From NCBI GenBank assembly GCA_903845455.1, contig CAIMXN010000071.1, forward strand, positions 1 to 32,917: a stretch of 32,917 nucleotides of DNA, in the 5' to 3' direction. Below the pieces are notes generated by a model, which had not been told where the DNA came from, ran no database searches, and was given only the letters and a program-made list of their open reading frames with translations. Positions 23,517-31,728 of this stretch are shown piece by piece. The stretch comes from an uncultured beta proteobacterium (GTDB lineage Bacteria; Pseudomonadota; Gammaproteobacteria; Burkholderiales; Burkholderiaceae). Both the position numbers and the translations under genes were made by a program. The first letter of the stretch is position 1; every line of letters begins with the position of its first letter.

Positions 23517-25913
23517 ATGAATAAGCCAAGTGATTTAAAGGGATTAGTCCTCGATCCTGTGACCAGTGACCAACGCTATATCGGCGTGAGCGAGCCTAGA
23601 CATAGTGCGCGTCGTCTGCTCGAAGGCCAAGGTACCTATATTGACGACATTAAGTTGCCCCGCATGGCCCATGTGGTCTATTGGCGATCACCGGTTGCGC
23701 ATATGAAGATTGGCAAGATTCATCGTGAGCATGCTCAAAAGATGCCTGGTGTATTGGCAGTAGTGGATGGCGCACAGATGGCACTGATTTGCAAACCATG
23801 GGTGGCGACCCTTAGTCACTTGGTTGGCATGAAATCAGCCCCGCAGCATGCCTTAGCGATAGATCGTGCATGCTGGCAAGGTGAACCAGTTGTAGCAGTG
23901 GTTGCAGAAACCCGTGCGCAAGCAGAAGACGCCTTGCAGCATATTGATGTTGAATGGGAAGAATTGCCAGCAGTAGTTTCCATGGAGACTGCCCTAGATC
24001 CTGCAACTCCTTTAATACATCCTGAACTGGGTGACAACCTTTGCTTTAGCCGCACCCTTGATGTGGGGCAGGTAGATGAAGTATTTGCAAAGGCTGACGT
24101 GGTTGCAGAAGCTACCTTTGGCTTTGGTCGTCACACGGGAGTAACGCTAGAACCCCGTTGTCAAATTGCAGATTACAACCCGGGAGATAAGCGTTTAACG
24201 GTATATCACTCCCAACAGGCGCCGCACATGATGCAAGATTTATATTGCCGTCAGTTTGGTTTGTCAGAGTCTGAAGTGCATGTGCTTTGTAAGGACGTGG
24301 GTGGTTCTTTTGGTATTAAGGTTCACGCATATCCGGATGACTTTGCTACGGTTGGGCTGGCGATCATGCTAGAGCGCCCAGTGAAGTTTGTGGCAGATCG
24401 CTTGGAATCATTTACAAGTGATATTCATGCGCGTGAGCATCGTATTAAAGGCCGTATTGCGGCGAATAAAGCAGGTGATATTTTGGCCTTTGAGATCGAT
24501 GATCTTACTGCTATCGGTCCATATTCCATGTTTCCAAGAACCAGCGCAATCGAGGGTAATCAAGTCGTCAATTTGGTTGGTGGCCCTTACAAGCATCAGC
24601 ATTACCGCGCCAATTTAAATGTAGTCTTTCAGAATAAAACGCCCACCTGTCAGTATCGCGGTGTCGGTCATCCTATTGCTTGCGCTGTTACTGAAGGTTT
24701 AGTTGATTTAGCTGCTCAGAAACTCAACATGGATCCACTAGAGTTTCGTAAACGTAATGTGATCCCAGATGATGCCTATCCTTGTGCTGGTGCTTCAGGA
24801 ATTAAATTGGAAGTGTTGTCACACGAACAATGTTTGCGCACGATTGAGAAGATGATGGACTATCCGGCATTGCGCAAAGAGCAGACTGAGCTACGGAAGC
24901 AGGGCATCTATCGGGGCATTGGTTTTGCTACCTTGATTGAGTTAACGAATCCAAGCCCGGCTTTTTATGGTGTTGGTGGTGCCCGCATTGCTTCTCAAGA
25001 TGGTGCTTCTGCACGCTTAGATCCAAGTGGGGTGGTATCTATTTTGATTGGAGTTGGTGAGCAAGGGCAGGGTACTGAAGGTATTTATGCTCAGATTGCT
25101 GCTGATGCTGTTGGCATTGCAATTAAAGATGTCCGGATTGTCACTGGCGATACTGACGTAACACCTTATGGTGGTGGCACCTGGGCCTCACGTGGCGCAG
25201 GTATTGGTGGTGAAGCGGTCCTGCTTGCTTGTCAGGCCTTGCAAGAGAATATTTTGAAATTGGCTGGGGCGATCTTAAAGCGAGAGTCAGCCGAATTGTT
25301 TGTACGCCGTAGTCATGTCCTTGATAAAGCAACGGGTGAGCAGTTATTGCCTTTTAGTGAGATTGGTCGCATTGGTTATTTCAGAACCGATACTTTACCG
25401 TCTGGATTTTCGGTGGATTTAATGGTGACACGCCACTACACGCAGAAAGATTATCCATTTATTTTTACCAATGGGGTGCAAGCTTCTTATATTGAGTTAG
25501 ATCCAGATACTGGTTTTGTAAAGCTCTTAAAACATTGGGCGGTTGAGGACTGTGGACGGGTTTTAAATCCTATGCTGGTTGACGAACAAGTACGCGGCGC
25601 TATTGTTCAGGGTATTGGAGGCGCTCTATTCGAAGAGTGTCTGTACGATGAGAGTGGCTTACTTCGCAATGGCAGCATGGCGGATTATTTAGTACCCATG
25701 GCAAATGAAATGCCAGATATCGAGGTGGCACACGTTCAGACTCCGACACAATCATCGAAGCTCGGTGCAAAGGGTGCAGGGGAGGCTGGCACTGCTGGAG
25801 CTCCTGGGGCTGTAATGAACGCCATCAATGATGCGTTGATACCGTTTGATGCGACCGTCTTTGATCAACCCATTACAGGCGAAAAGATTCTCCGAGCATT
25901 GGGAAAGATTTAG
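23517..25913 (+). CDS. Molybdenum hydroxylase catalytic large subunit (xanthine dehydrogenase family, not CO dehydrogenase)
   Basis: Catalytic subunit of 798 residues binding molybdopterin cytosine dinucleotide-type cofactor. GGSFGIK is at about 262-268 and QYRGVGHP at 379-386, where true CO dehydrogenase carries the Cys-containing AYxCSFR loop; that Cys is absent. The catalytic Glu is E756 in GAKGAGEAGTAG. Family members hydroxylate N-heterocycles, aldehydes or aromatic CoA esters with water as oxygen source. Context with a pyridine-hydroxylase-like monooxygenase and a dedicated importer favours a heterocyclic or aromatic substrate. Automatic labels as 'carbon monoxide dehydrogenase' would mislead. 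Confidence 0.92.
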   Translation: MNKPSDLKGLVLDPVTSDQRYIGVSEPRHSARRLLEGQGTYIDDIKLPRMAHVVYWRSPVAHMKIGKIHREHAQKMPGVLAVVDGAQMALICKPWVATLSHLVGMKSAPQHALAIDRACWQGEPVVAVVAETRAQAEDALQHIDVEWEELPAVVSMETALDPATPLIHPELGDNLCFSRTLDVGQVDEVFAKADVVAEATFGFGRHTGVTLEPRCQIADYNPGDKRLTVYHSQQAPHMMQDLYCRQFGLSESEVHVLCKDVGGSFGIKVHAYPDDFATVGLAIMLERPVKFVADRLESFTSDIHAREHRIKGRIAANKAGDILAFEIDDLTAIGPYSMFPRTSAIEGNQVVNLVGGPYKHQHYRANLNVVFQNKTPTCQYRGVGHPIACAVTEGLVDLAAQKLNMDPLEFRKRNVIPDDAYPCAGASGIKLEVLSHEQCLRTIEKMMDYPALRKEQTELRKQGIYRGIGFATLIELTNPSPAFYGVGGARIASQDGASARLDPSGVVSILIGVGEQGQGTEGIYAQIAADAVGIAIKDVRIVTGDTDVTPYGGGTWASRGAGIGGEAVLLACQALQENILKLAGAILKRESAELFVRRSHVLDKATGEQLLPFSEIGRIGYFRTDTLPSGFSVDLMVTRHYTQKDYPFIFTNGVQASYIELDPDTGFVKLLKHWAVEDCGRVLNPMLVDEQVRGAIVQGIGGALFEECLYDESGLLRNGSMADYLVPMANEMPDIEVAHVQTPTQSSKLGAKGAGEAGTAGAPGAVMNAINDALIPFDATVFDQPITGEKILRALGKI

Positions 25914-25930
25914 GGGCGACTAGTAAAGCA

Positions 25931-25958
25931 CTTCTCTTACTCAAGGTAGCAAGAGTTT
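25931..25958 (+). terminator. Weak candidate terminator after the molybdenum hydroxylase operon
   Basis: CTCTTACT (25934-25941) and AGCAAGAG (25948-25955) form a stem with one mismatch and a 6-base loop, followed by only TTT. It lies 20 bases after the large subunit stop. It also overlaps the upstream flank of repeat copy A, so its conservation may have another cause. Confidence 0.3.
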
Positions 25959-25963
25959 AAGTA

Positions 25964-26048
25964 TTCGGTGGCAATCACTGAATCTATTACTCTCTATTGT
26001 CAAGATTGAGAGTATTTGCGAGGATCTGACAGTAGTCTGGATTAGATT
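25964..26048 (+). repeat. Conserved upstream element, copy A (core 26005-26048)
   Basis: The core reads ATTGAGAGTATTTGCGAG, then GATCTG, CAGTAG, CTG and TTAGATT. The upstream flank AATCACTGAATCTATTACTCTC matches the flank of copy D. The core ends only 26 bases before the ATG of the DUF4239 gene, so here it must be promoter, operator or leader. Shares nearly every core position with copy B at 31145. Confidence 0.7.
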
Positions 26049-26073
26049 GTTTCTGCTCAAGGTAAACATCACT

Positions 26074-26859
26074 ATGACTGCTACTATTCTCAATTTTTCA
26101 GCATTTACTCTCCTCCTACTCGTAATGATTCTCTTCATTCTTACGGGGCTAGTCATGTTATTTGTGGTGCAGAAATATTTTACTAAGCTGCATTTTTCAG
26201 GTCATGCTGAATTTGGTGAAATATTTGGCAATACGATCAGTATTATTTTTGGTTTTATCTTAGCCTTTATTACGATCTCAGTTTGGCAAAGTTACAATAA
26301 TGTAAGCGATACCCTTTCCAAAGAAGCCAATACCTTATTTAATATCTATCGAACAATTGAGGCTTATCCACCCGAGATTCGGGATGCTGGCAAAAAGCAA
26401 TTAATCATTTATGTGCATGAAGTCATTAATACCGAATGGGACTCACTAGCCAAGAGTCAATATGATCTGCGTGCATACAAAGCCCTCATGTCTTTTCATG
26501 ACTTAATCATTCACTTTGTACCAAAAAACAATGGTGAGATTGCCGCTCACCAAGAAGAGCTGAGGTTGCTGTCTAGTTATCGAGAGTTACGAAGGAATCG
26601 TGTTGAAAGTGCAAAATCGTTAATTGATCAACCTATGTGGATTGCATTGATTGCCAGTGCTGTCTTATTTTTATTCTTCTCTTCTCTATTTAAGATGAGG
26701 AGCCTGCGCATACATGCAACGATGATCACATTATTATCAATCTCGATTAGCTTAATTTTCTATTTACTACTTATTTATAACAATCCATTTATTGGTCCAA
26801 GCGCGCTTCAACCTGAACCTTTTCAAAAATTGCTTGATTATTACTGGCTGAAAACTTAA
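26074..26859 (+). CDS. Bestrophin-like / DUF4239 membrane protein
   Basis: A 261-residue inner-membrane protein of the DUF4239 (bestrophin-like) family: two N-terminal transmembrane segments, the conserved FGEIFGNTISIIFGFILAFITISVWQSYNNVSDTLSKEANTLFNIYR region, a soluble helical middle, and two C-terminal segments. Its function is unproven; similarity to bestrophin-like channels is distant. ATG 26074 has AAGG about 11 bases upstream; the TTG at 26047 in the track falls in the regulatory element and is unlikely. It stands alone behind repeat copy A, which it shares with the EF-hand gene region 5-6 kb away. Confidence 0.82.
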   Translation: MTATILNFSAFTLLLLVMILFILTGLVMLFVVQKYFTKLHFSGHAEFGEIFGNTISIIFGFILAFITISVWQSYNNVSDTLSKEANTLFNIYRTIEAYPPEIRDAGKKQLIIYVHEVINTEWDSLAKSQYDLRAYKALMSFHDLIIHFVPKNNGEIAAHQEELRLLSSYRELRRNRVESAKSLIDQPMWIALIASAVLFLFFSSLFKMRSLRIHATMITLLSISISLIFYLLLIYNNPFIGPSALQPEPFQKLLDYYWLKT

Positions 26860-26949
26860 AAAAGTAAAGATCTCAAAATAACTCAATCTGCACTTAGCTG
26901 ATCACTCAAACTAGTCAAAAGAAGACGCTCAAGGTGCTCTTTAGTCGCC

Positions 26950-28353
26950 TCATTTTTCTGCTGAACCACCCAGCGCTAAATATAAATTAACACGCTGAGT
27001 AAGAGCATCCACTTTCCCTTGGCGCCAACTGATTTCACTAGTATTGGTTTTCATGATTTGCTGCTGCACCTGGCGTTGATCAATACGGCCAATCTGTAAT
27101 TCAGCATCCGTGTTTCGCATGATGCGTTTTTGCTCCTGAAGCTGTATTTCAAGTTGTTTACTCCGCTCGCGCCAGTTTGCTTCTCCAGATAATGCATTTT
27201 CAACATCATTAAACGCTGTCAAGACGGTTTTTCCGTAATTCGCTAAAGCCGCTTGTGCCTCAGCATTTTGATAAGCAATTTGCGCTTCGATGGTACCCCC
27301 TTGAAAAAGGGGGATAGCAGCATTAGCACCTAGCCCAAAGCTGGTGTTGGCTCCATTAATGAGGCTAAATATTTGGCTGTTGATGTATCCGAACCCAGCA
27401 GTCAGACTGATTTTCGGGAGTCTAGCTAGGCGCTTTTCATCGGCAAGATAGAAGGCGCTGTTTACCCTGGCTTCGGCAGCTATAACATCAGGCCTACGTT
27501 CTAGTAAGTCTGCAGGCAAGCCTGCGCTCACTGGGGCAGGGAGTGTTGGCAGGTCCGTAGTTTTGAGAGCTTGCGCTTTTGGATAACGGCCTACTAAAAC
27601 CTCAACGGCACGCAGTGCTTGATCTCTAGTCTGTGCTGCATTGAGAGCGGCATCTTTACTTTGGGCTGCGCTAATGACAGCCGCAGAGACTTCTGCCGGC
27701 GAAGATGCACCAATTCTTTCCCGAGCCTGCATCAGCTCGGCATATTTATTAGCGGCTAGTGCATTCTGATTTGCCAAGTTTGCTTGCTCTTGTAGATTGC
27801 GTGCCAGCCAGACAGATTTTGTGAGGGTAGCTATTAAAGAGAGGCGCGCTGCATCCTGATCTGCATTGATGGCTTTAGCATTTTGTTCTGCGCCTGCTAC
27901 AGAGGTTCTTACTCTTCCCCATAGATCTAATTCCCAATTAGCCCCAATGTAGTAGCCTGTTAGCCCCGAGCCATTAGAGCCCGATTTGCCACCGACATTA
28001 CCAATGGCATTTACTCCAGGATATTGCGCACCACCTGCGGCATCAATGAGTGACTCAGATTGACTACGTCTCGCAGCCATGACACGTATATCAGGATTAT
28101 TCTTGAGGGCTTCAGCAACCAATTCATTTAGTTCTGTGTCATTAAATTGTTTGAGCCAGCCATCATCAACTTGTGGTCCGTTAACATTCGTATTAACTGT
28201 AAATTGGCTTGGTATGGCAGCGCTTGGCAAAGACTTTTCTGTGAGCTCTTTACTAGTTTGAACCTTGCTAATCATGCAGGCATCAAGCAACATAGCAGCT
28301 AACAAGGCGTTCACCATCAAAGTGAAGCGGGTGGTCGTGATATTTTTGAACAT
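26950..28353 (-). CDS. Outer-membrane efflux lipoprotein (TolC/NodT family)
   Basis: Outer-membrane channel component of 467 residues. The signal peptide ends at lipobox LLDAC, so it is lipid-anchored. Two repeated halves follow, with family segments WLKQFNDTELNELVAEALKNNPDIRVMAARR, GANWELDLWGRVR, LPADLLERRPDVIAAEARV and FNDVENALSGEANW. It starts at ATG 28353 within the TGATG stop of the HlyD gene, so it is translationally coupled to it. It likely forms the exit duct for the adjoining membrane-fusion protein. No RND, MFS or ABC pump gene is adjacent. Confidence 0.92.
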   Translation of the reverse strand: MFKNITTTRFTLMVNALLAAMLLDACMISKVQTSKELTEKSLPSAAIPSQFTVNTNVNGPQVDDGWLKQFNDTELNELVAEALKNNPDIRVMAARRSQSESLIDAAGGAQYPGVNAIGNVGGKSGSNGSGLTGYYIGANWELDLWGRVRTSVAGAEQNAKAINADQDAARLSLIATLTKSVWLARNLQEQANLANQNALAANKYAELMQARERIGASSPAEVSAAVISAAQSKDAALNAAQTRDQALRAVEVLVGRYPKAQALKTTDLPTLPAPVSAGLPADLLERRPDVIAAEARVNSAFYLADEKRLARLPKISLTAGFGYINSQIFSLINGANTSFGLGANAAIPLFQGGTIEAQIAYQNAEAQAALANYGKTVLTAFNDVENALSGEANWRERSKQLEIQLQEQKRIMRNTDAELQIGRIDQRQVQQQIMKTNTSEISWRQGKVDALTQRVNLYLALGGSAEK

Positions 28354-29309
28354 CAATGCAGCTTAGGAATAATGTAGTTTAGTTTTGTACTAATACGTAG
28401 CATCACCTTACGAATAATGTGCAAAAACGCTAGATGATCTGTATACACTGCGCCATCGCCCACAGCTCCTGCTGGTAATAGCAACTCTGCATGACGATCA
28501 TCCATAACAAGTTTGACTGCAAAGCGGTTTGGAGTGATGTCTCTTAGGCCAGTGGTTGGTAAAGTCCCGCTCGCATTGAGTTGTCCTTGACCCTCAGCCA
28601 GAATGATTGACTCCACTTTAGCTTTGAGGATATTTCCTGGAAAGCTGGGAACATAGAACTCAGCTTCATTGCCAACTTCTATCTGGTGTAATTCATTTTG
28701 ATAGAAGAGGGCATAAATTTGCGGAGTATCTTCCATGAAAGTCATTACTGAGGCAATCGGAAAAGCTGCTACAAATGCACCAGGACGAAGTTGTACATTC
28801 ACTATGATGCCATCATTGGGAGCGCGCACGATAGTTTGGTCTAGATCATATTGCAAGCTTAGATTCTGCTCGCTCAACTCAGCCAGATCAGCTTCAGCTT
28901 TTTCTAGATCAAAGCGACTTCCTGCACCACTTTTAACGAGCGCTTGGTTTTCTTGAACCCGTAATTTCGCTAACTTGAGTTTGGCACTTACTGAGTTCAC
29001 TGCTGCCTTGTATTGAGTGGGGTCAATTTTAAAAAGAACATCCCCCTTTTTAACCCGTTGATTAACAGTGACCGGTACCTCTGTAACGCGACCTTTCACT
29101 TGACTCACAATCCCAACGGAGTTCCGAATGACTAGTACATTGCTAGAGGAAGGTGAAAAAATATTCAGAAGCAAGATCAAGGTGATCATGCCCACAACGG
29201 GGATAGTGAAAACAATAACCTTGGCAACAGTATTCCAGGGTAGCAGTTTGTACTTAAAGAAGATGAGCCAGACGATGCCGGCATAGATGCCGAGTATTAG
29301 CGCTTCCAT
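28353..29309 (-). CDS. HlyD-family membrane fusion protein (YiaV/YibH-like)
   Basis: Periplasmic adaptor of 318 residues anchored by two N-terminal hydrophobic segments (about 2-18 and 30-50). Order: barrel/lipoyl half VSQVKGRVTEVPVTVNQRVKKGDVLFKIDP, a short coiled coil (about 110-155), lipoyl half TIVRAPNDGIIVNVQLRPGAFV, then a beta domain. The double N-terminal helix and adjacent DUF3302 gene match E. coli yiaVW. It lies 2 bases after the DUF3302 gene and overlaps the outer-membrane gene, so all three form one operon. Transported material is unknown. Confidence 0.9.
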   Translation of the reverse strand: MEALILGIYAGIVWLIFFKYKLLPWNTVAKVIVFTIPVVGMITLILLLNIFSPSSSNVLVIRNSVGIVSQVKGRVTEVPVTVNQRVKKGDVLFKIDPTQYKAAVNSVSAKLKLAKLRVQENQALVKSGAGSRFDLEKAEADLAELSEQNLSLQYDLDQTIVRAPNDGIIVNVQLRPGAFVAAFPIASVMTFMEDTPQIYALFYQNELHQIEVGNEAEFYVPSFPGNILKAKVESIILAEGQGQLNASGTLPTTGLRDITPNRFAVKLVMDDRHAELLLPAGAVGDGAVYTDHLAFLHIIRKVMLRISTKLNYIIPKLH

Positions 29310-29311
29310 CC

Positions 29312-29707
29312 TTATTTCACCCCATCTTGCATTTGTGTTCCTGCTTGCTTGTCTTTTTCGAGCGGCTCATATTTATCGCTCCCATAAGCAAGTTTGTACA
29401 TGGTTGGCCGGGTATATGCCCAAAGATAGGCAAAGGGCCAAAGTAGGCCTCCCACAAAAAGTGAGAGGATACAAAGCGCATGTATGGCATCTCTTTGGGG
29501 GTGTTCCCGACGCTTAGCGATGGTGTCGGGAAGAATATGGACATACCAAAAAGCTGCAATCAGGCCCACGGGCATTACGATGAGCACAAACCAAGAGAGC
29601 AGATTGGCAAAGTCGTCGATAAGATCAGGTGGTAGAAATGAAGCTCTTGCTAGGCTTGGTATGACCGCTAAAACAAGAAAAATAGGGGTAAAAAAGGTCT
29701 TTTTCAT
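29312..29707 (-). CDS. DUF3302 inner-membrane protein (YiaW-like)
   Basis: A 131-residue membrane protein with a signal-like first helix and two further segments (SWFVLIVMPVGLIAAFWYVHILPD and LCILSLFVGGLLWPFAYLWAY). HILPDTIAKRREHPQRDAI is the conserved cytoplasmic loop. I favour ATG 29707 (MKKTFFTP), which has GAGG 9 bases upstream, over 29740. It is first in an operon with the HlyD and outer-membrane genes, as in yiaWV. Molecular function is unknown. Confidence 0.85.
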   Translation of the reverse strand: MKKTFFTPIFLVLAVIPSLARASFLPPDLIDDFANLLSWFVLIVMPVGLIAAFWYVHILPDTIAKRREHPQRDAIHALCILSLFVGGLLWPFAYLWAYTRPTMYKLAYGSDKYEPLEKDKQAGTQMQDGVK

Positions 29708-29969
29708 CAAATGTGGCCTCAGCTTGCGGGGTATATCCATTTTAATAATTGGCTCATCAAAAGAAGGGTAATTATTCCAATCCCCTTTTTCGTACTGAAA
29801 TTTATCACAGATTGACTGCGTCAGTAGCTTGTATGGAAATCCCTAATGTTTGTGCTGATGGTCTTAATACTTATGTGGTAAAAAATAGGATTAGCAGTCA
29901 TCAATTCTAGATTTAACTTAAAGTAGTACGGCATTTCTTTCCCGGATTTTTAAAATAATAAGGAGCATC

Positions 29970-30569
29970 ATGAAAAAAATTATTCTTCCTATCACTACTG
30001 CTATGCTTGTATTGCCATGTTTAGCTATGGCTCAAAATGCACCTCAAGGTGCCACAATCGTAGCCAAAGCGCCAGGTGAAGTTGCTGTAGCTGATGCTAT
30101 GCAAATTCAAGGCAAAATCAAATTAATTGATAAGCAAAATCGTAGCGTAGTAGTTGTGGGTCCACAAGGTAATGAGGTTGCACTTACCTTAGGGCCACAA
30201 AGCAGAAATTTCGACCAAATTAAAGTGGGTGATTTGGTAACGCTTACCTATGTTCAAGCCTTGGCTTTAGACCTGCATAAGTCAGTTAATGGCGGTAAGC
30301 TGGGTCAACCCATTGTTTCTGAGCAAGCAGTGCGTGCTGCTCCTGGCAATAAACCAGCTGGCGCAGTTGAAAGAACGGTGAGTCTGACTGCCAATGTTAT
30401 GAAAGTTGATCAAAAAAATCAAATCGTTACTTTAAAAGGACCTAATCGTACGGTCGAGCTTAAGGTGAAGGATCCTGCAATCCTGCAGAAGGTTAAAGTA
30501 GGCGATCAAGTCGACGCTACCTTTACTGAGGCAATCGCTATTGAAGTTACTGCTGCTCCAGCAAAATAA
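29970..30569 (+). CDS. Secreted protein with internally duplicated beta domain, unknown function
   Basis: A 199-residue protein with signal peptide (MKKIILPITTAMLVLPCLAMA) and AAGGAG before the ATG. Two copies of a module are visible, about residues 47-103 and 137-194: a strand, then D-x-(K/Q)-N, a GP turn (VVVGPQGNEV / TLKGPNRTVEL), KVGD and a (L/F)T-x-A-x-A ending. This resembles small OB- or SH3-like barrels. The pattern is DUF5666-like, but I do not claim the family. It faces the EF-hand gene 30634-30921 across a shared hairpin terminator. Confidence 0.8.
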   Translation: MKKIILPITTAMLVLPCLAMAQNAPQGATIVAKAPGEVAVADAMQIQGKIKLIDKQNRSVVVVGPQGNEVALTLGPQSRNFDQIKVGDLVTLTYVQALALDLHKSVNGGKLGQPIVSEQAVRAAPGNKPAGAVERTVSLTANVMKVDQKNQIVTLKGPNRTVELKVKDPAILQKVKVGDQVDATFTEAIAIEVTAAPAK

Positions 30570-30582
30570 AGTATTTCAATAA

Positions 30583-30613
30583 AAATGGCCCGATGTAAAT
30601 CATCGGGCCATTT
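30583..30613. terminator. Bidirectional intrinsic terminator
   Basis: AAATGGCCCGATG (30583-30595) and CATCGGGCCATTT (30601-30613) form a perfect stem with a 5-base loop between convergent genes. On the - strand it is followed by TTTATT, on the + strand by only the stem's own TTT. It should end both the secreted-protein transcript and the EF-hand transcript. Confidence 0.88.
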
Positions 30614-30633
30614 GAAGTCCTTAGATTAGTGAC

Positions 30634-30921
30634 TTATTCCCACTTGCCACCACCGGTAGAGTAACCAGCGGCCAAGGCTGCAATGAATTCGCTCTGAGAT
30701 ATAGAGCCATCGCCATTAACGTCAATCTTTTTAAATGTCTTATCCGACATTCCGGCTGCCTTAGCCTCTGCTGCAGTAATGGTGCCACTACCATCTTTAT
30801 CGATAGCGTTAAATTGCGCAATTGCAGCTGCAGCTTTTGGATCTACAGCTGGCTTTTGCTGTGCAAAGCCAGTAATCGGTAATAAACACAATAAGACTGT
30901 TGCGATCTTGATGAATTTCAT
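30634..30921 (-). CDS. Secreted EF-hand protein (paralogue 1)
   Basis: A 95-residue protein with a signal peptide ending at GFAQ and two canonical EF-hand loops: DKDGSGTITAAE (41-52) and DVNGDGSISQSE (67-78), each with acidic residues at loop positions 1, 3 and 12. The linker AEAKAAGMSDKTF matches the linkers in the other two EF-hand proteins nearby, marking a paralogous family. It probably binds calcium in the periplasm; partner unknown. It is the only one of the three on the - strand and ends at the shared hairpin terminator. Confidence 0.88.
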   Translation of the reverse strand: MKFIKIATVLLCLLPITGFAQQKPAVDPKAAAAIAQFNAIDKDGSGTITAAEAKAAGMSDKTFKKIDVNGDGSISQSEFIAALAAGYSTGGGKWE

Positions 30922-31144
30922 TTTTTGTCTTCCAGTTAATTATTTTTAAAACCCTTAAGAGGGATGCACCACAAGCGCAGCTAACATCAAAATAACAGAA
31001 GTAACTTCCGCAATAGAATGCCAACTAATCAATAGCAGTCATTTGTAGCCATTACCCCTTTTTTTAATTAGGGTTTTCACTATCTGGGAGTAGTCAAAGC
31101 ATATCCCTGAGCTTAAATCCTTTTCTATGCTCTATATTTAGAGG
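30922..31144. other. Non-coding upstream region of the EF-hand gene, first part of a 424-base gap
   Basis: No supportable gene. It holds the 5' leader and presumed promoter of the leftward EF-hand gene and an AAAGCATATCCCT stretch (from about 31096) that resembles the upstream flank of repeat copies A and D. The small - strand ORF 30809-31024 overlaps the EF-hand gene in another frame and is a shadow. Confidence 0.5.
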
Positions 31145-31189
31145 ATTGAGAGCTATTGCGAGAATCTGGCAGTAGGCTGTTTTACATTC
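31145..31189 (+). repeat. Conserved upstream element, copy B
   Basis: Core ATTGAGAGCTATTGCGAG, then AATCTG, CAGTAG, CTG and TTACATT. It is the best match to copy A. It lies 157 bases before the GTG start of the small membrane protein gene. The remaining leader (31190-31345) contains no gene that I can support. Confidence 0.7.
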
Positions 31190-31345
31190 GTTTAAAGCTT
31201 ACTTTGTTGTTTATGAAGGGTACTCAACAAGGATGGGTAGAGTTCCCCAGCGCATTTAACAGCAGTTTGCAGATTCCATCTGATTTTTAAGATATTTGGG
31301 GTCAAGTGATTTTAAGATTTTAATTACATCATTAGGAGAAATATC

Positions 31346-31657
31346 GTGAATATCAATTCTGGTATCAATCAGTTGAATAACAAATTCGCTACATACGTCA
31401 CTATTGGCTTTGGAACAATGTGGTGCCTCTACGTCTTTCTAGTCTTTTCACTTTTGCCAATTTTTGCCCCGCAGTTGGAACATGTTGCCTTATATATCAG
31501 TAATTGTGTTCAGCTAGTTGCCTTGCCAGCGCTCATGGTTGGCAATGCGATTTTAGCCAAAGGAGCAGCAGAACAAGCTGAACAAGATCACAATGTGCTC
31601 AAAGAATTATTGGACGATATGCGCGAAGAGTTGGTGATATTAAAAAAACTAACTTGA
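31346..31657 (+). CDS. Small two-helix membrane protein with C-terminal coiled coil
   Basis: A 103-residue protein starting with GTG, supported by AGGAG 7 bases upstream. Two hydrophobic segments (about 16-38 and 48-68) are followed by a charged helix AEQAEQDHNVLKELLDDMREELVILKKL that can form a coiled coil. The layout recalls small DUF1003 or low-affinity-iron-permease-like proteins (short loop between helices, then an acidic 'AEQAEQDH' helix), but the match is too weak to name. It lies behind repeat copy B and 71 bases before an EF-hand gene, so the two may be co-transcribed. Confidence 0.72.
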   Translation: MNINSGINQLNNKFATYVTIGFGTMWCLYVFLVFSLLPIFAPQLEHVALYISNCVQLVALPALMVGNAILAKGAAEQAEQDHNVLKELLDDMREELVILKKLT

Positions 31658-31728
31658 ACTTTAAATTCACTGAACAGTCATCACACAAATCAGAATAGTT
31701 TTCTCCTAAAAGAGATATAAAAGGAACT

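Noticed and set aside
21535-25913. Aerobic CO dehydrogenase (coxGMSL)
   Set aside because: Gene order fits, but the large subunit lacks the Cys-containing CSFR active-site loop and carries QYRGVGHP instead.
29810-29850. Fifth copy of the conserved element (ATTGACTGCGTCAGTAGCTTG)
   Set aside because: Only a few scattered bases match; the ATTGAGAGCTATTG core is missing.
31161-31181. Sigma-54 promoter within repeat copy B (TGGCAG...TG)
   Set aside because: The second element does not match TTGCA and the TGGCAG part is not kept in copies C and D.
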